Source of the DNA: Xiphias gladius
Taxonomy: Eukaryota; Chordata; Actinopteri; Istiophoriformes; Xiphiidae
NCBI RefSeq assembly: GCF_016859285.1
Contig: NC_053402.1
Span: forward strand, 7,894,531-7,958,530
DNA: 64,000 bases
Direction: 5' to 3'
In this document: positions 26,901 to 41,100 of the stretch, piece by piece
Numbering within the stretch: position 1 is the first letter of the stretch
Layout of the letters: each line of letters opens with the position of its first letter
Translations under genes and position numbers: made by a program
The notes under the pieces: model-generated
Databases searched by the model: none
What the model was told of the DNA's origin: nothing
The model's input: only the letters and a program-made list of their open reading frames with translations

Positions 26901-29304
26901 TCCCCATTAGTACAAGACCCTGTGGGAGGCAGTGGAAAATGAGGACACTTTGGCTGTACAAAGCCTGTTGTCTAGAGACCACACTAGCTGTGGTGGAGGA
27001 GGAGGAGTAAGCATGTGGGAGAGAGGAGAGAAGAAAGAAAAGGCCTGGGAGAGAGATAGGGAGAAGGGAGTGAACAGGGTGAGCGAACAGGGCCTGGTCC
27101 CTCTGGATGTGGCTGCCCTTACTCATAATTCCCCTCTGCTCCATGTGTTGACAAAGGCAGGAGCCAGGCATAACCCTGTTTGTAAGTCTTATCTTTAAAA
27201 TACCATTAGTAACAAAAAATTCCGTTGGGAGTGGATGGTTTTAAAATGGTGTTTTAAGGTTACAGTTCAATGGAAATCACATTCAAATTCTGTCCTTTCT
27301 CTTGCTCTCTCTGTCCTTGTCCACTGTATTTCCTCCCAGTTTGCCAACCAACAGAGTGGGCACTTAAGCTGGATGCTCTGGTAGCACTGGCAGGTAAACG
27401 GGTGGAGGAGAGGAAGAAAGAGTTAGTGAAGAAGACAGGGGCAGGGCCTCAGGCACAGTCTGACGTCCACAGACATATCCGCCTCTGGAGCCTCAGGCTG
27501 CAACTGTACTGCCGGATGAGAGAGAACTTCCAAAACACAGGTCAGTGGTCTTGGGTCAGGTCGTGGCACTTTTTGAACCACGGCTTGGGACACAAACAGT
27601 TTCAGTTTTAATTTCAGTCCTAACTTGCTAGAAATACAGGTATTCATGCATTTTCTGTCCTCTTCAAACTCAGTCTGAACAACTAGTTTTTTTCCAACCC
27701 TCTTCTACAAAGCCCTCCATCACTGCTGACGAAGGCCACAGTCATCAGCCCAAATTCTTTCTCAAGTTTTACTGATTACCCGTCTGAACTCTTGTAACTC
27801 CTATCTGGCCTCTTGAAAGTCTCCCTCCATAACCTTTCACCTCATTCAAAATTCAACACACTGCCTTGTCATCAACCTTTCTAAACTCTCCCATGCGCTA
27901 TACTTTTTTCAAAATTAAGTGATGATGTCACCTCTGCACTTACATAATTGCTCTGTATAAATATCTCTGCGTAGCTCTCATTTCATTTCTCTCTTATGCT
28001 CTTCGATTTTTTTCCGTAACGGTTTTATGATCACAGCATCATTGTAAGGTCAGTAAGGGCCCCTCTCTTCTTTTTGGGTGCAGTGAAATTAAGCCTACTC
28101 TCATTACAAATCTCTCTGGATAGGAGTGTAAGCTGAATGCTTAAAATTTAAAATGTAAATGTGTTTTTGTCTGAAGTTTATTACTTAATCCATTCATTCC
28201 AGGTCACAGCTTAGGATGAGCAAACTATAAAATTCCTTTTGCCAAGAATCAAGGAGCAAAGCACAATTAGATATGATCACAACAAGAAATGGGAAACTCT
28301 TTTCACTCGCTCTATTCACATCCAAGCAGCTCAGAGTGCAAGATCAGCTACAGAACAGAGATATATGTATACAGCAATATATGTATACAAGCAAACTTAT
28401 TAACTAGAGGCTGTCTGTTGAGAGTTGGCTGAGCACAATATATATATATATATATATATATATAGATATATATTAATTACTTTAACTACATATGTAAACT
28501 CGTCCGGTGTCATATTTGAATAGGAGTTTTAGTAAGACCATATGTAATACATTTCTCTCTTGTTGTTGTTATAGTTGTATTCTGTCATATTTATTCAGAA
28601 TTAACTGCTGCTCATTTTGAACACCGCTCTGTCTTCTAAATGTTTCACCCAGAGCTCCCTGGCCCTCCTAGTCATGTGTCCATAGTGGTGACCAGCACAT
28701 CCTCTTTGTTTGTGGTGATCAAGGAGCCAGAAGGACACACCATGGGGCTCATCACCTGCTACAGAGGTAGGTGGTAAATAACAAGATGTTGATATATTAC
28801 GGATGGATACATGGATAGATGGGTAGATAAATTGATTGGTAAGGGGTATGACAAAAAATGGACAGAGGCTTGATGGATAAATAAAGGAATTAATGGAATA
28901 TTTACTATATATGGTCAATATAATCAAAGTCTCACACATCATTTAAGCTGGCAGGTAGCCCTATATTTATGCATGTACTTTGGCTCTCTATTTTTGCTAC
29001 TGAGTTTTACAGCTGCAAAAAATGTCCTACTTTGCAGCCAAGGGTAGATTAAGTCCATGTACTGTACAGCAAGTTCCTGACACTGTAAACACTCAAATCC
29101 TTAGCTTTCCCCTATGGTGGTTTTGAGTAAAGCCAGAGAATCATCTTGCAGTGAGATTGTTTTGTTTTCATAGTGGAATGGAGCGCCTCAGCCAGCTTCA
29201 AACGTATCCTTGGCTCAGCACAAGTTATAGAGACCAAGAATCCCTCCTATAGTATCAAGGGACTCACAGCAGTAAGTCATACAGCGCACACAAACACAAA
29301 CACA

Positions 29305-29348
<44 letters not shown>

Positions 29349-32300
29349 AGCCAGCAAACATCAGGATATCCACAGATACTGACCTCCGACACACACATTG
29401 ATATACATGCAAACACATATTTAAATCGTTTAGGGACACGTAATTAAGTACACATATACAATACACACACAAGAGCTCTTGATCCACACAGACTGCATTT
29501 ATTGTTCCCCAATCATCATCCACTGTGCTGAACCACTTCCCACAAGAGAAAACTTATCCAGCTCAATTGCCTTACTTAACCAGAGTATGTGATTTCTTTG
29601 TCCCGGAACGGACGATTCATAAGGTTAATGCATGATGCTAATTTGACGGTCTGGTGCTTCTCTAAATGCAGGGAGTGCATTACTTTGTAAGAGTGAGTGC
29701 CTACAATGTGAAAGGATGGGGCCCGCCTCAGTGCTCTAATCCAGTCAGCGCTGCCCCCTCCAGTGAGTATACTGAACTGCAAAGTTTGATGAATGTTGAC
29801 TTACTACTGTGAAAAGGCTCCATTCTTTTTCTCTTTTTTTCCCGTGTAACGAAATTACTTGGCTGAAATCAAGCTTGATGTGAAAGAAGTGGAATCCACT
29901 CATGGCTTTTAGATTAATGAATTATTAAAACGTGAAGAATTAAAGATGTCACTGTGAGTCAACGGGCCTTGTGACCGTGCTACTTTTAGTTTGAATTCAG
30001 CTCATAATCTTTCTTGCATCTCATCCCTTTCTTTCTGCTTTACTTTCTATTACTTTACACTTTATACTGTGAAACAAAGAAAAAAAAATGCCACACAATA
30101 TTTGTGAAATGGAGAATAAGGGCAAAAATATTAATATAAATGCAAACATCAGTCAGAATACAACCATAGTAGTGATATTAATGATGTTTTGGGTGTTGTA
30201 GTATCATTTAGGTAACAAAATTGAACTTGAAATTCATATCCAACGTATAAAGAGAAGTGGTTTTAGTAGCTCAGAATGAGTCAGCATTGAAATTTTCACA
30301 GTCACAGCACACAAATGGTCTTTCATGCAATTGCTCTTGTCTCCTAATCTCCAGGATAGGAAACAGCACTCAGGACTTGCCTGCTGACGAGTTCTCGATG
30401 TCTTAATGATTTTCCCTAATTGCATGAAAATAAAGTGATGATTTGTTTGTCTTTTGCTTCCTGTGTAGGTTGGAGAGAGTGCACTGGTGTGAAGTCACAG
30501 CTCAGAAACCATGAGGGCCTAGTGAGGAAAGTGCTGGAAGATGCCAGACAACCACATTATAGAGGATACTGCATAGGTAACACAGAGTCTTTAGTGCTAT
30601 AACAATTGAATCATTTACATATGCAGATTCTGTTAAGCAAGCATATACAGTATGGGTCTATAAGACTATATACATTTATATTTATTTATTGCCACAGTAT
30701 CACAATATTTTTCGTCACAGTGTCAAAATCTCCATGAAATGAACACAAAAATGTATTCACCTTGTTTGCCAATTTTTATCTCCTAATATATTCTTATTAA
30801 TCATTAAATACAATAAAACCAAAGTCTTGAATTTTGTTTTAAAATCTATTACTCTTCTCCTTGCATTTTGCCCCATGCCAACATCCAGTTTCTAAAGGAA
30901 ATGCAAAAAAATTATGGACGTACAATGCTCCCCAAATTATGTTCCAGTAGGACAGAACTGATCAGAATTAGTTTTATTTTCCAAGTGCACACGCTTTGTT
31001 CTTGTTTTCTGTGGTATTGTATTAATTAAGACATTGTAAAATGTGAGAAAACATAATGAACATCAGGGACATTGCAAACTTATTTGATGATGTGATGTTT
31101 CGTAACTACCTAATATGCTCAAGTTACGGCATTTTATTTCTACTTTACAACATTTTATATCAGTACCATGTACATGTATCAATTCTATTAACTACAGAGA
31201 AAAACTATTTCACCACCTTCACCCAGTCAAATATCTTGTGCGTGCACAGTGAATATACTTAGGTAGATAAAATGATTCTCATCCCATCTGATCCTCGTCT
31301 CCTTTGCTCCACAGAGAGCTCTAAGCCCCAAAGTCCCAGCAAGCGTCTGTCTGTGTCTCGAGGCATCAAACAACTGTTCCAATCCGCCACCAAGTTTGTT
31401 CGCCTCCTACAAAGGTAGCACACCATCTTCCTTTACCTGTCCCACTGTGCCTTGAGGGTATGGGAGTAACGGATTAAATGTGATGCGATTACAGCAGTGT
31501 AGTCTACAAAGTACAAGTCCAAACTCTTATCTGTTACATTTATTGAAAAAGAACAGGAGTCACATTGAAGCTGCTGTAGCCTCAAGATTAGTAAAGAGTT
31601 CTTTTGAGAAGGATGATGGTTGAAATTACTGAACTGTGGCAAATCGCAAGTCACTGATCAAGGCTTCTCACTGCCACATATGTTCAGTGCACCACATTCA
31701 GTACCTAACAGGGAATAAATGGGACAGCTCTTAAGTAGGAAAGGATGTAACTGCAATGGAAACAAACCAAAGCTTTCATTTAAAAAAGTGGTTGCACTCT
31801 ACATAGATTATTCAAAATGTGGTGGTTTGAAGGAAAATGCTTTATGAATATAGGCACAAACATCATTTGCAACATTTGCAATGAGATTAAGTGTTATTAA
31901 AAGCTGACAGTGATAACAGCATGATTAGAATATTGATATATTTAAAAAACAAGTTCCCTGCTGGACTATCATGTTGGTCTGTGAAAATTAACTTCAATAC
32001 TCTTGCTTTACTTGAAGGATTATAGGCTGTTTTGAAAACTGAAAATTCTCTGATCTCTCTAATCTCCCCGTGGATCTCTTTGAAAATTCACTGGGCAATG
32101 TCAAAAGCAATAATTTTATATATTTTTAAATAATTTCAGAGTTAATATTGACTTGTGAAAGTGAAAATAGTCTGTGACTGTAGCATACAGATAGAGTAAT
32201 CTATTAATTTTTCGGTTGTTGTTGATTTTATCTATACGTTCTCTTTATTTGGTCTCTCTCATATTGATCTCATTAGGGGCATGTACTTGGCAACTGTGTT

Positions 32301-35300
32301 CTACCACAAAGAAAACATCCTGGTGACAGCTGAAGATCAGATCCCACTGGTGGAGATCCATTGCTGCTCTACCTCCATCACTCATGACTTCCTTTGGTTT
32401 GCCAAGGTGAACTGTCAGTAGAGACATATACAGTGTACATTAATTCAACCCACACTGACATACAGTAAATGCTGTTGGTACCTTGTAAGTCCACTTGGAA
32501 CACAGTCAATAGACGTCTAGTCAGTGAATTGTTTTCATAATCAAACACAAATCTTCCATTGTTTATTGTTTCTACATATTTATTTAATCAGAATGAATGC
32601 TGTGTAATTTTTTGTAAAAATTGCAGTTGAAAATTGAAAGTAATTTTTTTTCTTAAAGTTGTCCTGTGCATGGCAACAAGTGCCCTGGCTCCAGCAGGCC
32701 CTTTCCTCTGCACATTCATCTCCCTCCTCCCTCCTTCAGAACAGGCACAACATTTTAAGAGCCGTTTCCCAGCTACAGGTAGGACGTTAAGCTGCTTAGT
32801 CTGCATGATAGGAAGCATCAAATGGGTTAATTGTTATTTTAATTACCTCTTTACATCTCTTCCTCCTCCTACTCTTCTTACTGCTGCTTCTATTCACTAC
32901 CTCAGGCTACATACCTGTACCCCAAGAACCTGAGTTTCACTGCACCAATCCCTAATATCCTAATATTTATTCATCCTCATGTTTCTGTCTTACATCTCCA
33001 CATTTCTCTACCATCAGTCTTCCTTGGGAACAGTGGACCTGGGCCAGGTGTACTATGAACCTCTGAAAGACCGGCAGGGCAACGTACTACTGGTGACTCT
33101 GAAGGAGTTCCCAAACCCTCCCAGGTGAGAAGCGGATTTTGTTACATTCGGCTAATCCCTCTCTGACCGTTTGTATTTCCTCCACAAAGAGCACATGGCA
33201 TAAAAGGAGGCTTTAACCTCTGCCTTCATATTAAAAGACAGTCTCCAACTCACCATTCAGTTGCTAATATACTGGCCATGTTGTACTAAAATTAATTGAA
33301 AAACTGAGTTTGTCAAACTGAGTCAATGGTGGTTCCATGTGGTTGCATTTCGTTTTTACCCCGACTCGTCTGCCCCACTCCAAGCCTTCCCGACCCTCCG
33401 CTCCACTGGATGCCCCTGGCCCGCCTAGAAAAGAACCGCAGCAGAACCCCTCTCCTGCCTGAGCCCACTGCCATGGACATGCTCTATGCCCAGCTAAAGG
33501 TGAACCTGAGTTTGTGTTTGTGTAAAAGAGAGACACATAAAGAAACATGTAACATTGTGGACATGCTGAGCAGCAGCTGTGTGCAACAGAATAAATGCTG
33601 AACACTGAGGGCATTTTGACTCAGTGTAATGACTTTCCTGACTTGATTATTGAGTCACGTTTTTCTCTCCGGTGCAACTCAAATAACCCCAAAAATGCAT
33701 TATAATTAATCAGCCCAAACCAAATTAGCTAACCAAATTCATAACAAAATGAGATGCACTAAATGAAAGGCATCTAAACATTACATTCTAATAAAATCTC
33801 TTCTCCTGTTTCTCTCTGTACTCCAGGAGAAGCTGTCCTTCCACAGGCACAGCGCTCAGTGGGCCCAGCCAGGTCTGTACGTGGGCATCCTGAAACTGTG
33901 CAGCTCAGTGGAACAGATCAGGGTCCTGGTGCCTCAGAGGTTGCCCAATCTACTCTGCCACACTCGGGTCCGACATAATGCCCATGTGTCCAGGTAACAC
34001 AGTTTGAACGTGTGATATCCTTTGAAAGCCTCTGCTCAAACTATGCTGATTGGAGCCAAAAGATCATAGCAATCATTCTCCATATTGTATTGTACAAATC
34101 ATATTTCATTGGTGATCAGCACACTTGCTGCTTTCAGGTGTTATTGAAAAACCCAAATGCTTTAAAAAGGATATTGCAAAGGTGGTAGTTCCTGGCATGA
34201 AAGAGGAAGCTGTTTTGCAGTCGAATCTCAACTCTGTCCCACAAGTCTTCACCAAGAGGGCAGCAGCCCCTGCTTGCAGCTTAACATATGACAATATCAT
34301 GTAATTATAGAGGAAGGGAAAGGGAAATCAGTCCAAAAACATAATAAATGCTTCGGAAAAATGGTTTCTGCAAACACAAATAGTATGCAATTAGTAGATA
34401 ATGGGCCATAGTGTGCAAAGATACAGATATGTTTTTTTTTTTTGCCGTCATTGTCTCATTAGTGGCCTTACTTAATATGCCTTTTCTGGCAATGTTTTGT
34501 TAACTGCATTGTCGTGTGACAGAGAGGAGTGGGCATGGCTCCAGAGTCATGTTTACACCACAGCCAATGGCAGTGCTCAGACCCTGTTGAGCGGTGAGGA
34601 CGAGAGCTTGATGGAGAGCAGTGGGCTGGTGGAGTTTGTCATGTCTCTGAGAGCAGCAGTCACACATCTCCTGGCAAAGCTCAACATCCCCCTCTACAGG
34701 GTAAAAATTATTTCAAAGAGCGACCTTGGAATTCTCCTTTCAAAACAATTGTTTTATGAATTGTTATGAAAGAGAAGACTATTGTGAACTGGTTTGGTTT
34801 GTCAATATTTATACTATTTTATCATTTATTATTTTGTTTTCTGGGCAACTGATGCAGGCATATTGTAATTCAGTTCAACATACAGGCTTTAACAGATTTT
34901 CATAACATACAGTATTTTTATAATTGTATCTGTTGCACTCGTCGTCCCTGACAGGCCTACCAGTATGGTGTGTACACTCGTGAGCTGCTACAGTTTGGAG
35001 ACAAGCTATCCATGCTACTGCTGCTGCCTCCCAGTGAGGACTTCAGCTCCAGTTACTGGCCTCTGGTGGGGACCAAGGAGCTTGGCCTCACCATGCCCCT
35101 GCAGATCTTTGAGCTAGGTAGGTGGAGAATTGTAGTCCATAGATATGAGATCTGTCTCACAAAAGTGAGCTGCAGTGATTTTCAAGCAGGGGGCAAGGCT
35201 ATGACACTAGCTGGAAGCGTTTAAAAAAACCCTCTGATTTCTACTGCAAAAAGTCCATCAAACTGGGATTACTGTGGACCTTGAGTTTTCGAAGATTCTC

Positions 35301-38119
35301 AGTCATCCAGGTAATGGTGTTTCTAAGTGCTATACGAAGACAACTGGGAATGATTGAGGTTCTTGAAGAAGTTTCACCTCTCATCCAAGAGGTTTCTTAA
35401 GTTCTAACCAACTGGTGGGGAGTCCCAGGCATTTAACCTCCGGTGGGTTTCTCTTATTCAGAACAGCATGGTATCCTTGGGCCCTTTGAAGCAAAAATTA
35501 AAAAAACAAAACAAAACAAAACAAAAAAGGAAACAGTAGCATCACATAAGAACAAAGTTACAGAAATAATTTTCTGTGACATATATCTCATTAATATCAG
35601 TTCAAAGGAACTACAGCAAATAGTTCAAAAAATAACTCAAAAAATGCATCTCAGCCACTGCCAGTTTGGTTGGAAAGTGTAACATACATAAGCCACACTG
35701 AAGTGTAGTATCTTATCTCTTGTTCCTTTGAAGATTAGTCACTTTTAATTTGTTTTTCAAAAATCCAATTTGTCCTTTGATCCTTTATAACAACCGCAAA
35801 GTGTTTAGTTCTAGTTCAAATCCATCTTTCCCCTTGACCACTCTTGAAATCGCCCACACTAAAGGTATGACAAACTGTGCTAATGAGTTCTGATGCTTTT
35901 TCTCTCGGCTTTGATGTAGTGATTTGTCTCTTCTCTTAACTCTGGCTCATCCCCAGTTCACTTCTGGAAGTATGAACAGGAATTCCTGTCCCAGTACTGC
36001 CAGGCATGGGTGAAGCTGGAACTGGACACTAATCTGGCCCAGCAGGCTCTGCGAGAGGCGCTGGACACCAAGGAGGTGCAGGAAGCCCGAGAGAGGCTGA
36101 ACCACATCACTGAGCTTTCCCATGTAAGATCATGAAAGCAGAACAACTAGATAAACTTACTAATGCTAAGTTGCACCTGCTGTTGCAGAATCCACATCTC
36201 AGTTGTTTCAAAGCATAAAAATCTTCTTTTGTCTGTTTTTTTCTCTACATCTGTTCTTCTGTGATTAATATAGGTTTAATGAGGGACATGAATAAGAGAT
36301 AAAGGCTTTTAGTGTATTTGATTAAAATGTGCCACCCATAATATTTTATATTTTAATATTTCACCTAAAGACCTGTCACCAAGAGGACATTTATTGTAGC
36401 TTTAATGAAGTGAATTGTTTCACTTCCTCTGTTGCCCTTTCCTTTCTTGTTTCGTTAGCGTCTGGATGTGGTGTGGAGGGATGCCCGCTGGATTATGGAC
36501 TGTCTACAGTGCGTTCGGTCCAAGCAGTGGGTGGGGGCGGTACCTTTGGGTCTGGTGATGGGAGGAGACCCGCCACCACGTCCTGATGGCGAGGAAGAGG
36601 AGGAAAGTTTGACTGCCAGGCTCACATGGCCCAATCAGACACAAGCACAGAGAGCCCTTACAGGTACAATGATGATGTGGGTGCAGATGGGCAAATCTTT
36701 AATTATATTCTAGTACCATTTTAAAGCATGAGGCAGGCAAATAAAAAAAAATGTACAAGATTAGCATCATAGTTAAATAATACATACAGTCTACCCAGTT
36801 ACTATGTTTCAACATCTTCAACCACATGGACCCTTTAGTCCTCCATTGTAAGTTTATTTTGTACAAACACACAATCTTTAAAGCTACAAAACTTAATTTA
36901 AAAATTCCTGCTAATATCCATGTTTTCCGTGGATATTATATATGTCATACTGAACCACAGGGAGCAATACTGAGTATAAACTGATGCACAAAAGATACAA
37001 AATTTCCCATTTGTGATAAGACTGCTGTAATAAAAAGAGGTACCTTAAATTTGCGTATTTTTCTTTATGGTATGTATCATATGTGTGATATGAAGCATAG
37101 GAAGAAGCAGCTGTTGAATATATATTTAGCCCAATAACAGAAAGTGTGTCTAATATTGAAGCTGCTTGAGGGCAGATTGAAGGCAAATCTAGAAAACACT
37201 GGTTTTGAAAGCATCTATATGAGAAACGCTTACCCTTGCTCTGTCAAAATAATTGCTGTTGTAACAAGCAAATCTAAATCAGCTTGCTTTAGCCTGAATG
37301 ATGCTATAAAACGAGGATTAAGAAATTACCTTCTCTTTCTTATCTTTTTGGTTTCTTGTTTCCGTTTCAGAGAGTTTAGGCAGTGTGACTCCACCAAACA
37401 TCGTCACTGCTGATGTCTCCGCTCCAGCAGGAATCATGGTCATCCCTGAAGAGGCTGCACTGGTGTTAATGGAGGGCGTCGCGAAGGGAGGGTACCCTGT
37501 GGACATCACCGCCCAATCAGCTGTAGAATTGACAAGCCTAGGCCCGTCTGAATTAGGAAGTGCAAGCTCTTTAATCGAATCTGGACTAGAGCCTGCGGAT
37601 GTTACACAGTTGGAGGTAGGGTATACAGTTTTGGACACACAGGAGTCCGACAGCAGGGAACAGGACTTTCCTTCCAGCATCACTGAGGTAATCCGACCAA
37701 TGGAGATGGCAGAGTTGGCGGACATCTTGCCCACACTGAGTCTTATTGAGGAGGAGACCCCCAGTGGGCCACCCACACCATCAGTAATGGATATGCTGGA
37801 GAGCTTTGGACTGGGGATTGGTGAAAACAACACCTTCTTTGATTTCGGGGGGGATTCAGACTTAATCAGTGGAGCTGGGTGTCTCTCACAACCCAACTTG
37901 CGCTGTAATACCAGCAACAGTGTGAGAGAGACACACAGTGAGAATATGGTGTTACGAGGACAAGAAATGTCGGCATCTCATGCCATGTTAAGCGCCACTG
38001 GTGGTGATGTGGATTTTGCTCCAGAGAACACAGAGTCTCAGCAGATTCCCAGCAAGGGAGCGTGCTTTCCAGTGAGAAATAAGGTGGATTGGGACAGACC
38101 CTCCAACAGTTCATCCTGA
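23985..38119 (+). CDS. Ankyrin repeat and fibronectin type III domain protein, ANKFN1 / wide awake family (second paralog), 19 exons
   Basis: ANKFN1-family proteins (fly wide awake, mouse nmf9) are cytoplasmic neuronal proteins linked to clock output, GABA-A receptor control and vestibular function. Coding exons: 23985-24061, 26470-26614, 26911-27181, 27340-27540, 28653-28766, 29174-29271, 29672-29762, 30469-30576, 31315-31414, 32277-32406, 32659-32778, 33018-33124, 33385-33499, 33827-33993, 34523-34700, 34955-35117, 35957-36123, 36459-36663, 37371-38119. Every junction is GT-AG with matching phase, giving about 1,101 residues. ATG 24000 (better context) would give 1,096. Domains: basic N-terminus (RNPPQRRRSLGPVSPKRIYR); ankyrin-like region about 75-165 (LWEAVENEDTLAVQSLL ... 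GLVPLDVAALTHNSPLLHVL); fibronectin III about 232-332 (YRVEWSAS ... GVHYFVRVSAYNVKGWG); then the long family-specific region (GIKQLFQSATKFVRLLQRG onward); and an acidic, poorly conserved tail in the last exon. Human ANKFN1 is on chromosome 17, so this copy beside mei1/kdelr3/kcnj4 is probably its paralog. Confidence 0.9.
24062..26469 (+). other. ankfn1-like intron 1
   Basis: Donor CGACG/GTAAGA at 24061; acceptor after a long (TCCTC)n pyrimidine tract at 26469. The junction restores Arg then NPPQRRRSLG in frame. No coding sequence was recognised inside. Confidence 0.7.
26396..26450. repeat. (TCCTC)n pyrimidine tract
   Basis: Pentamer-like pyrimidine array that serves as the polypyrimidine tract for the ankfn1-like exon starting at 26470. 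Confidence 0.8.
28437..28473. repeat. (TA)n microsatellite
   Basis: TA run in an ankfn1-like intron, preceded at about 28,360-28,390 by two ATATATGTATACA units. Confidence 0.85.
29286..29348. repeat. (CA)n microsatellite just after an ankfn1-like donor
   Basis: CA run with AAA interruptions, starting about 15 bases inside the intron after the exon ending at 29271. Confidence 0.85.
31460..31570 (+). repeat. Diverged 'GGGAGTAACGGATTA' type fish repeat
   Basis: GGGAGTAACGGATTAAATGT followed by GCGATTACAG resembles a common teleost repeat built on GTAACGGATTAC motifs. Boundaries are not clear. Confidence 0.3.
35275..35475 (+). repeat. Fragment of a dispersed fish retroelement
   Basis: The stretch around AAGAAGTTTCACCTCTCATC CAAGAGGTTTCTTAAGTTCT and GGTGGGGAGTCCCAGGCATT resembles a high-copy teleost repeat, possibly a Penelope-like or LINE fragment. 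The class is from memory and uncertain. It lies in an ankfn1-like intron. Confidence 0.4.
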
Positions 38120-41100
38120 TATCAACTCTGCTTTGAACTGTCCACATGCAAAGTTAATATAAACAGTTGCAGGAGTAGATACAACTTCATCTAACGCATC
38201 ATTGCAGCTGATCTAAAAATGCATACGGAAAATGAAATGACCATCAAAAGATTAATTTATGTGGTTTGCACATTTCTGGACCTGTAGCTGACCTTTTTTA
38301 ATGTTGAGTCCAGTAGAGCTTCTTGTGTGCATAAAAATTTGTTATAGTACCAGTTTTTATGATTTGAAAATCCATCACTCACTACAGCACAAAGCAACAT
38401 TGCTGCTTGTCAGCTAGTAAACGAACTCACTAAAAGCATACAGCTCAGTAAAAAAGCAAGTGTTTTCTTTAGAGTCTATGAAAAGCTGTTATACTGTGGT
38501 TCTCTTTGGTTTACCTCTGTGTATATTGGCATTTATTAACAAAGCAATAGTAAGATTTCTAATCCTGTTGATTATAAAGTAAATGTACAGTAACTTATTC
38601 AGTCTCTTCATTCATTTTCAGAAATAATCCCTCACTGCAAAGGTCTATTCAAATACTCAAACATTTCATTTCTTTGCCTGCATTTACCTACTTGGTAGCA
38701 TACACACTCCAAAAATGTATTCTTGGTCTAAATTTGGTAAGGAGCATTCAAGCCATTTAAATTCAGGCACATGGTAAGTTTTTTTTTTAATTTGGAAGAA
38801 ATTTTGGTCTTGAATTGTTGCATCTGTATTTACTGTATTTTTACCTCCTCCTTTCAGTCAGTCAGCCAGAGATGAAACTAAAGACTAGGAAACAAGTAGA
38901 CTGGTTAACTGTTTTGGGACTAACCAGAGAGAGAGGGAATTGTGCTGATTGGATAAAAAGTTTGGGAGAGGGATGCCGTAATATAGGGAATTACCACAGG
39001 AACAATGCAGACTAAACCGACCAGATAAAAGGCTATGGAGAAATATTAGGCTGAACCTCGGCTATAGTTTCTTTAAAACAGCGCCACGAAATGAAGGGAT
39101 GTACTCTAGGCATGCTGAAAATACAATACTGGAATACAGTTGAATATGACAAATTAGAATGGAATCACTTTTCTATGCATTTCAGTACCTTTCAACAAAT
39201 GTCAATATGGCTGTTTCCAAAAGGGAAAAAAAAAAGTTCAAATTATTAGTGAGGTATTATCTTTGGTAGGAATATTATAACATTTAAACACCATGAACAT
39301 TTGGAGAACCAAGTCTTCTGAAGGTCATTGTATATTAAACTGTTGGAACTACTGGGTTGGAACTGCCCAAACTAATGCTGTTAAAATCCCTTTAAATACC
39401 TCCTGTGAGGCTGTTGCATAGCTCTTTAGCATTCCATGTTTCATTGTTGAGGTGGTTTCCATTTCACATATTTCTTCTACTTCTTGGGTAAGAAGAACAA
39501 ATCAATGCCTGTATTGTTTTAGTTCAACATTTTAAAGACCATACACATCCACACCATCTGTACACTCACAAAACACAAGTTTTAATTTATTTCAACTAAC
39601 TAGACTTCTTCTCAACTCTGTGTGACTGTGTACAGTCTGTGCTTTACTGACATCCCCCGTTGCACCTGTTAAGCTGGACAGGGGATAGGGCAGAGTCTAC
39701 TCAACCAGACTTAATGAAAATACTTGTGCGGTTGAGCAGTTCTTTTACGATGTTTAATTACACAGGTTATTAATGAAGTATACGCACAACAGAGATTCAC
39801 TGGTGGTAAATGAATTGCCCCATTGATCACATTTCATCCTAATGATGCAAAAACGTGGGGACATCTGTTGGAGAATATTAGGTTTACCAAGACAATCTAG
39901 TTGAACAGCCTCTTGAGTCGGTTCCCCCTGCTGTGTTAGCGATTAGTAGCCTGAACAGATTAGATGTACTTTGTAAACACATTCATGTGATAAAGGGATA
40001 TATTATAGTTTCAAATCTGCCTAACATCAAATAGTTACTGACTAGGAGACCAAAGCAGAACTTGCTCACCTTTTCTCTGAAATTAATATTCATAATTTAG
40101 TTCATCATTTATGTTAGTGCCACTGATAAGTGTGCCTCCACCGGTTCATAATGGTTAAATCCAGTTGTGTTCTTATATATAGTATCTACTGTAGTTCAGT
40201 CCAGTTGTTAACCTGATACATTTTAGTTTCATTTTGGAAGTTGTGGTATAGTATTGCAGTTAAGTGAAATTCAAAGTTAATCAGGTGTTTTTGGAATCAT
40301 GGGTGTTCGCTGCCCTCCAGTGGTCAAAGTGAGGACCTGCAACAATCAATTAATGCGTTGCTGAAACGTTACGGCACACACCAGTAAAATTGGTGTGATG
40401 CACAAGTATGTTAGCAACAAACTGACATTAAGAAAAGTAAGAAAAATACAAAACAAAACAAACAAAAAAAGACTCGAAAATTAGTCATACATAAGCAGAC
40501 TCAGTTTGTCTTTCAAATACAAATTACGTAATGGATTCAACTTAACTTAATAACTGTGTAGATGAAGAGCTGTTTTCATAGTGCTATACTGAGCCCATTG
40601 TCACCGAACTGAAAGGAGAAACTTGAGGAACATCTTCACCTTGTATCAAGGCAGACTTACTAGAGTCATGGGTTTTACTGCCCTCCAGTGGTCACCATGT
40701 GTAATGCAATATGTTAAATTCGTAAAATTGGTGTCAATGCAGTTATGACAGTATAAGAAAAATCCTAAATTTGTGGCTAACCTTTATCTCCGCCAAGCGT
40801 CAATACAGACCAGAGATTATCGAGAACTGGTGTCATGCAATAGCTGCAAATGGTGGAAGCTGACGGGACCCGTGGTCTACTTTTCGGTAGTCTTTCTAAC
40901 TGGGCTAAAGTTATTATACTGTTCGAATGCGGCCAGTACTAGTGGAGAAACTCGCTAACACCAGCAGTACCAGCTTGACCAACGTTACCCCTGTCGGTCA
41001 CTTAATCCTCTCCTTTGGTCACTTCCTTTCTCATTACTTCAGTTTTGTTACAGCATTTTGAACATTTTCAGAGGAAATGGTAGGATGCTTCGATGTCTCC

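Noticed and set aside
37318-37917. 199-codon minus-strand ORF over the last ankfn1-like exon
   Set aside because: Antisense of a GC-balanced acidic coding tail; no domain, and the sense frame is continuous with the upstream exons.
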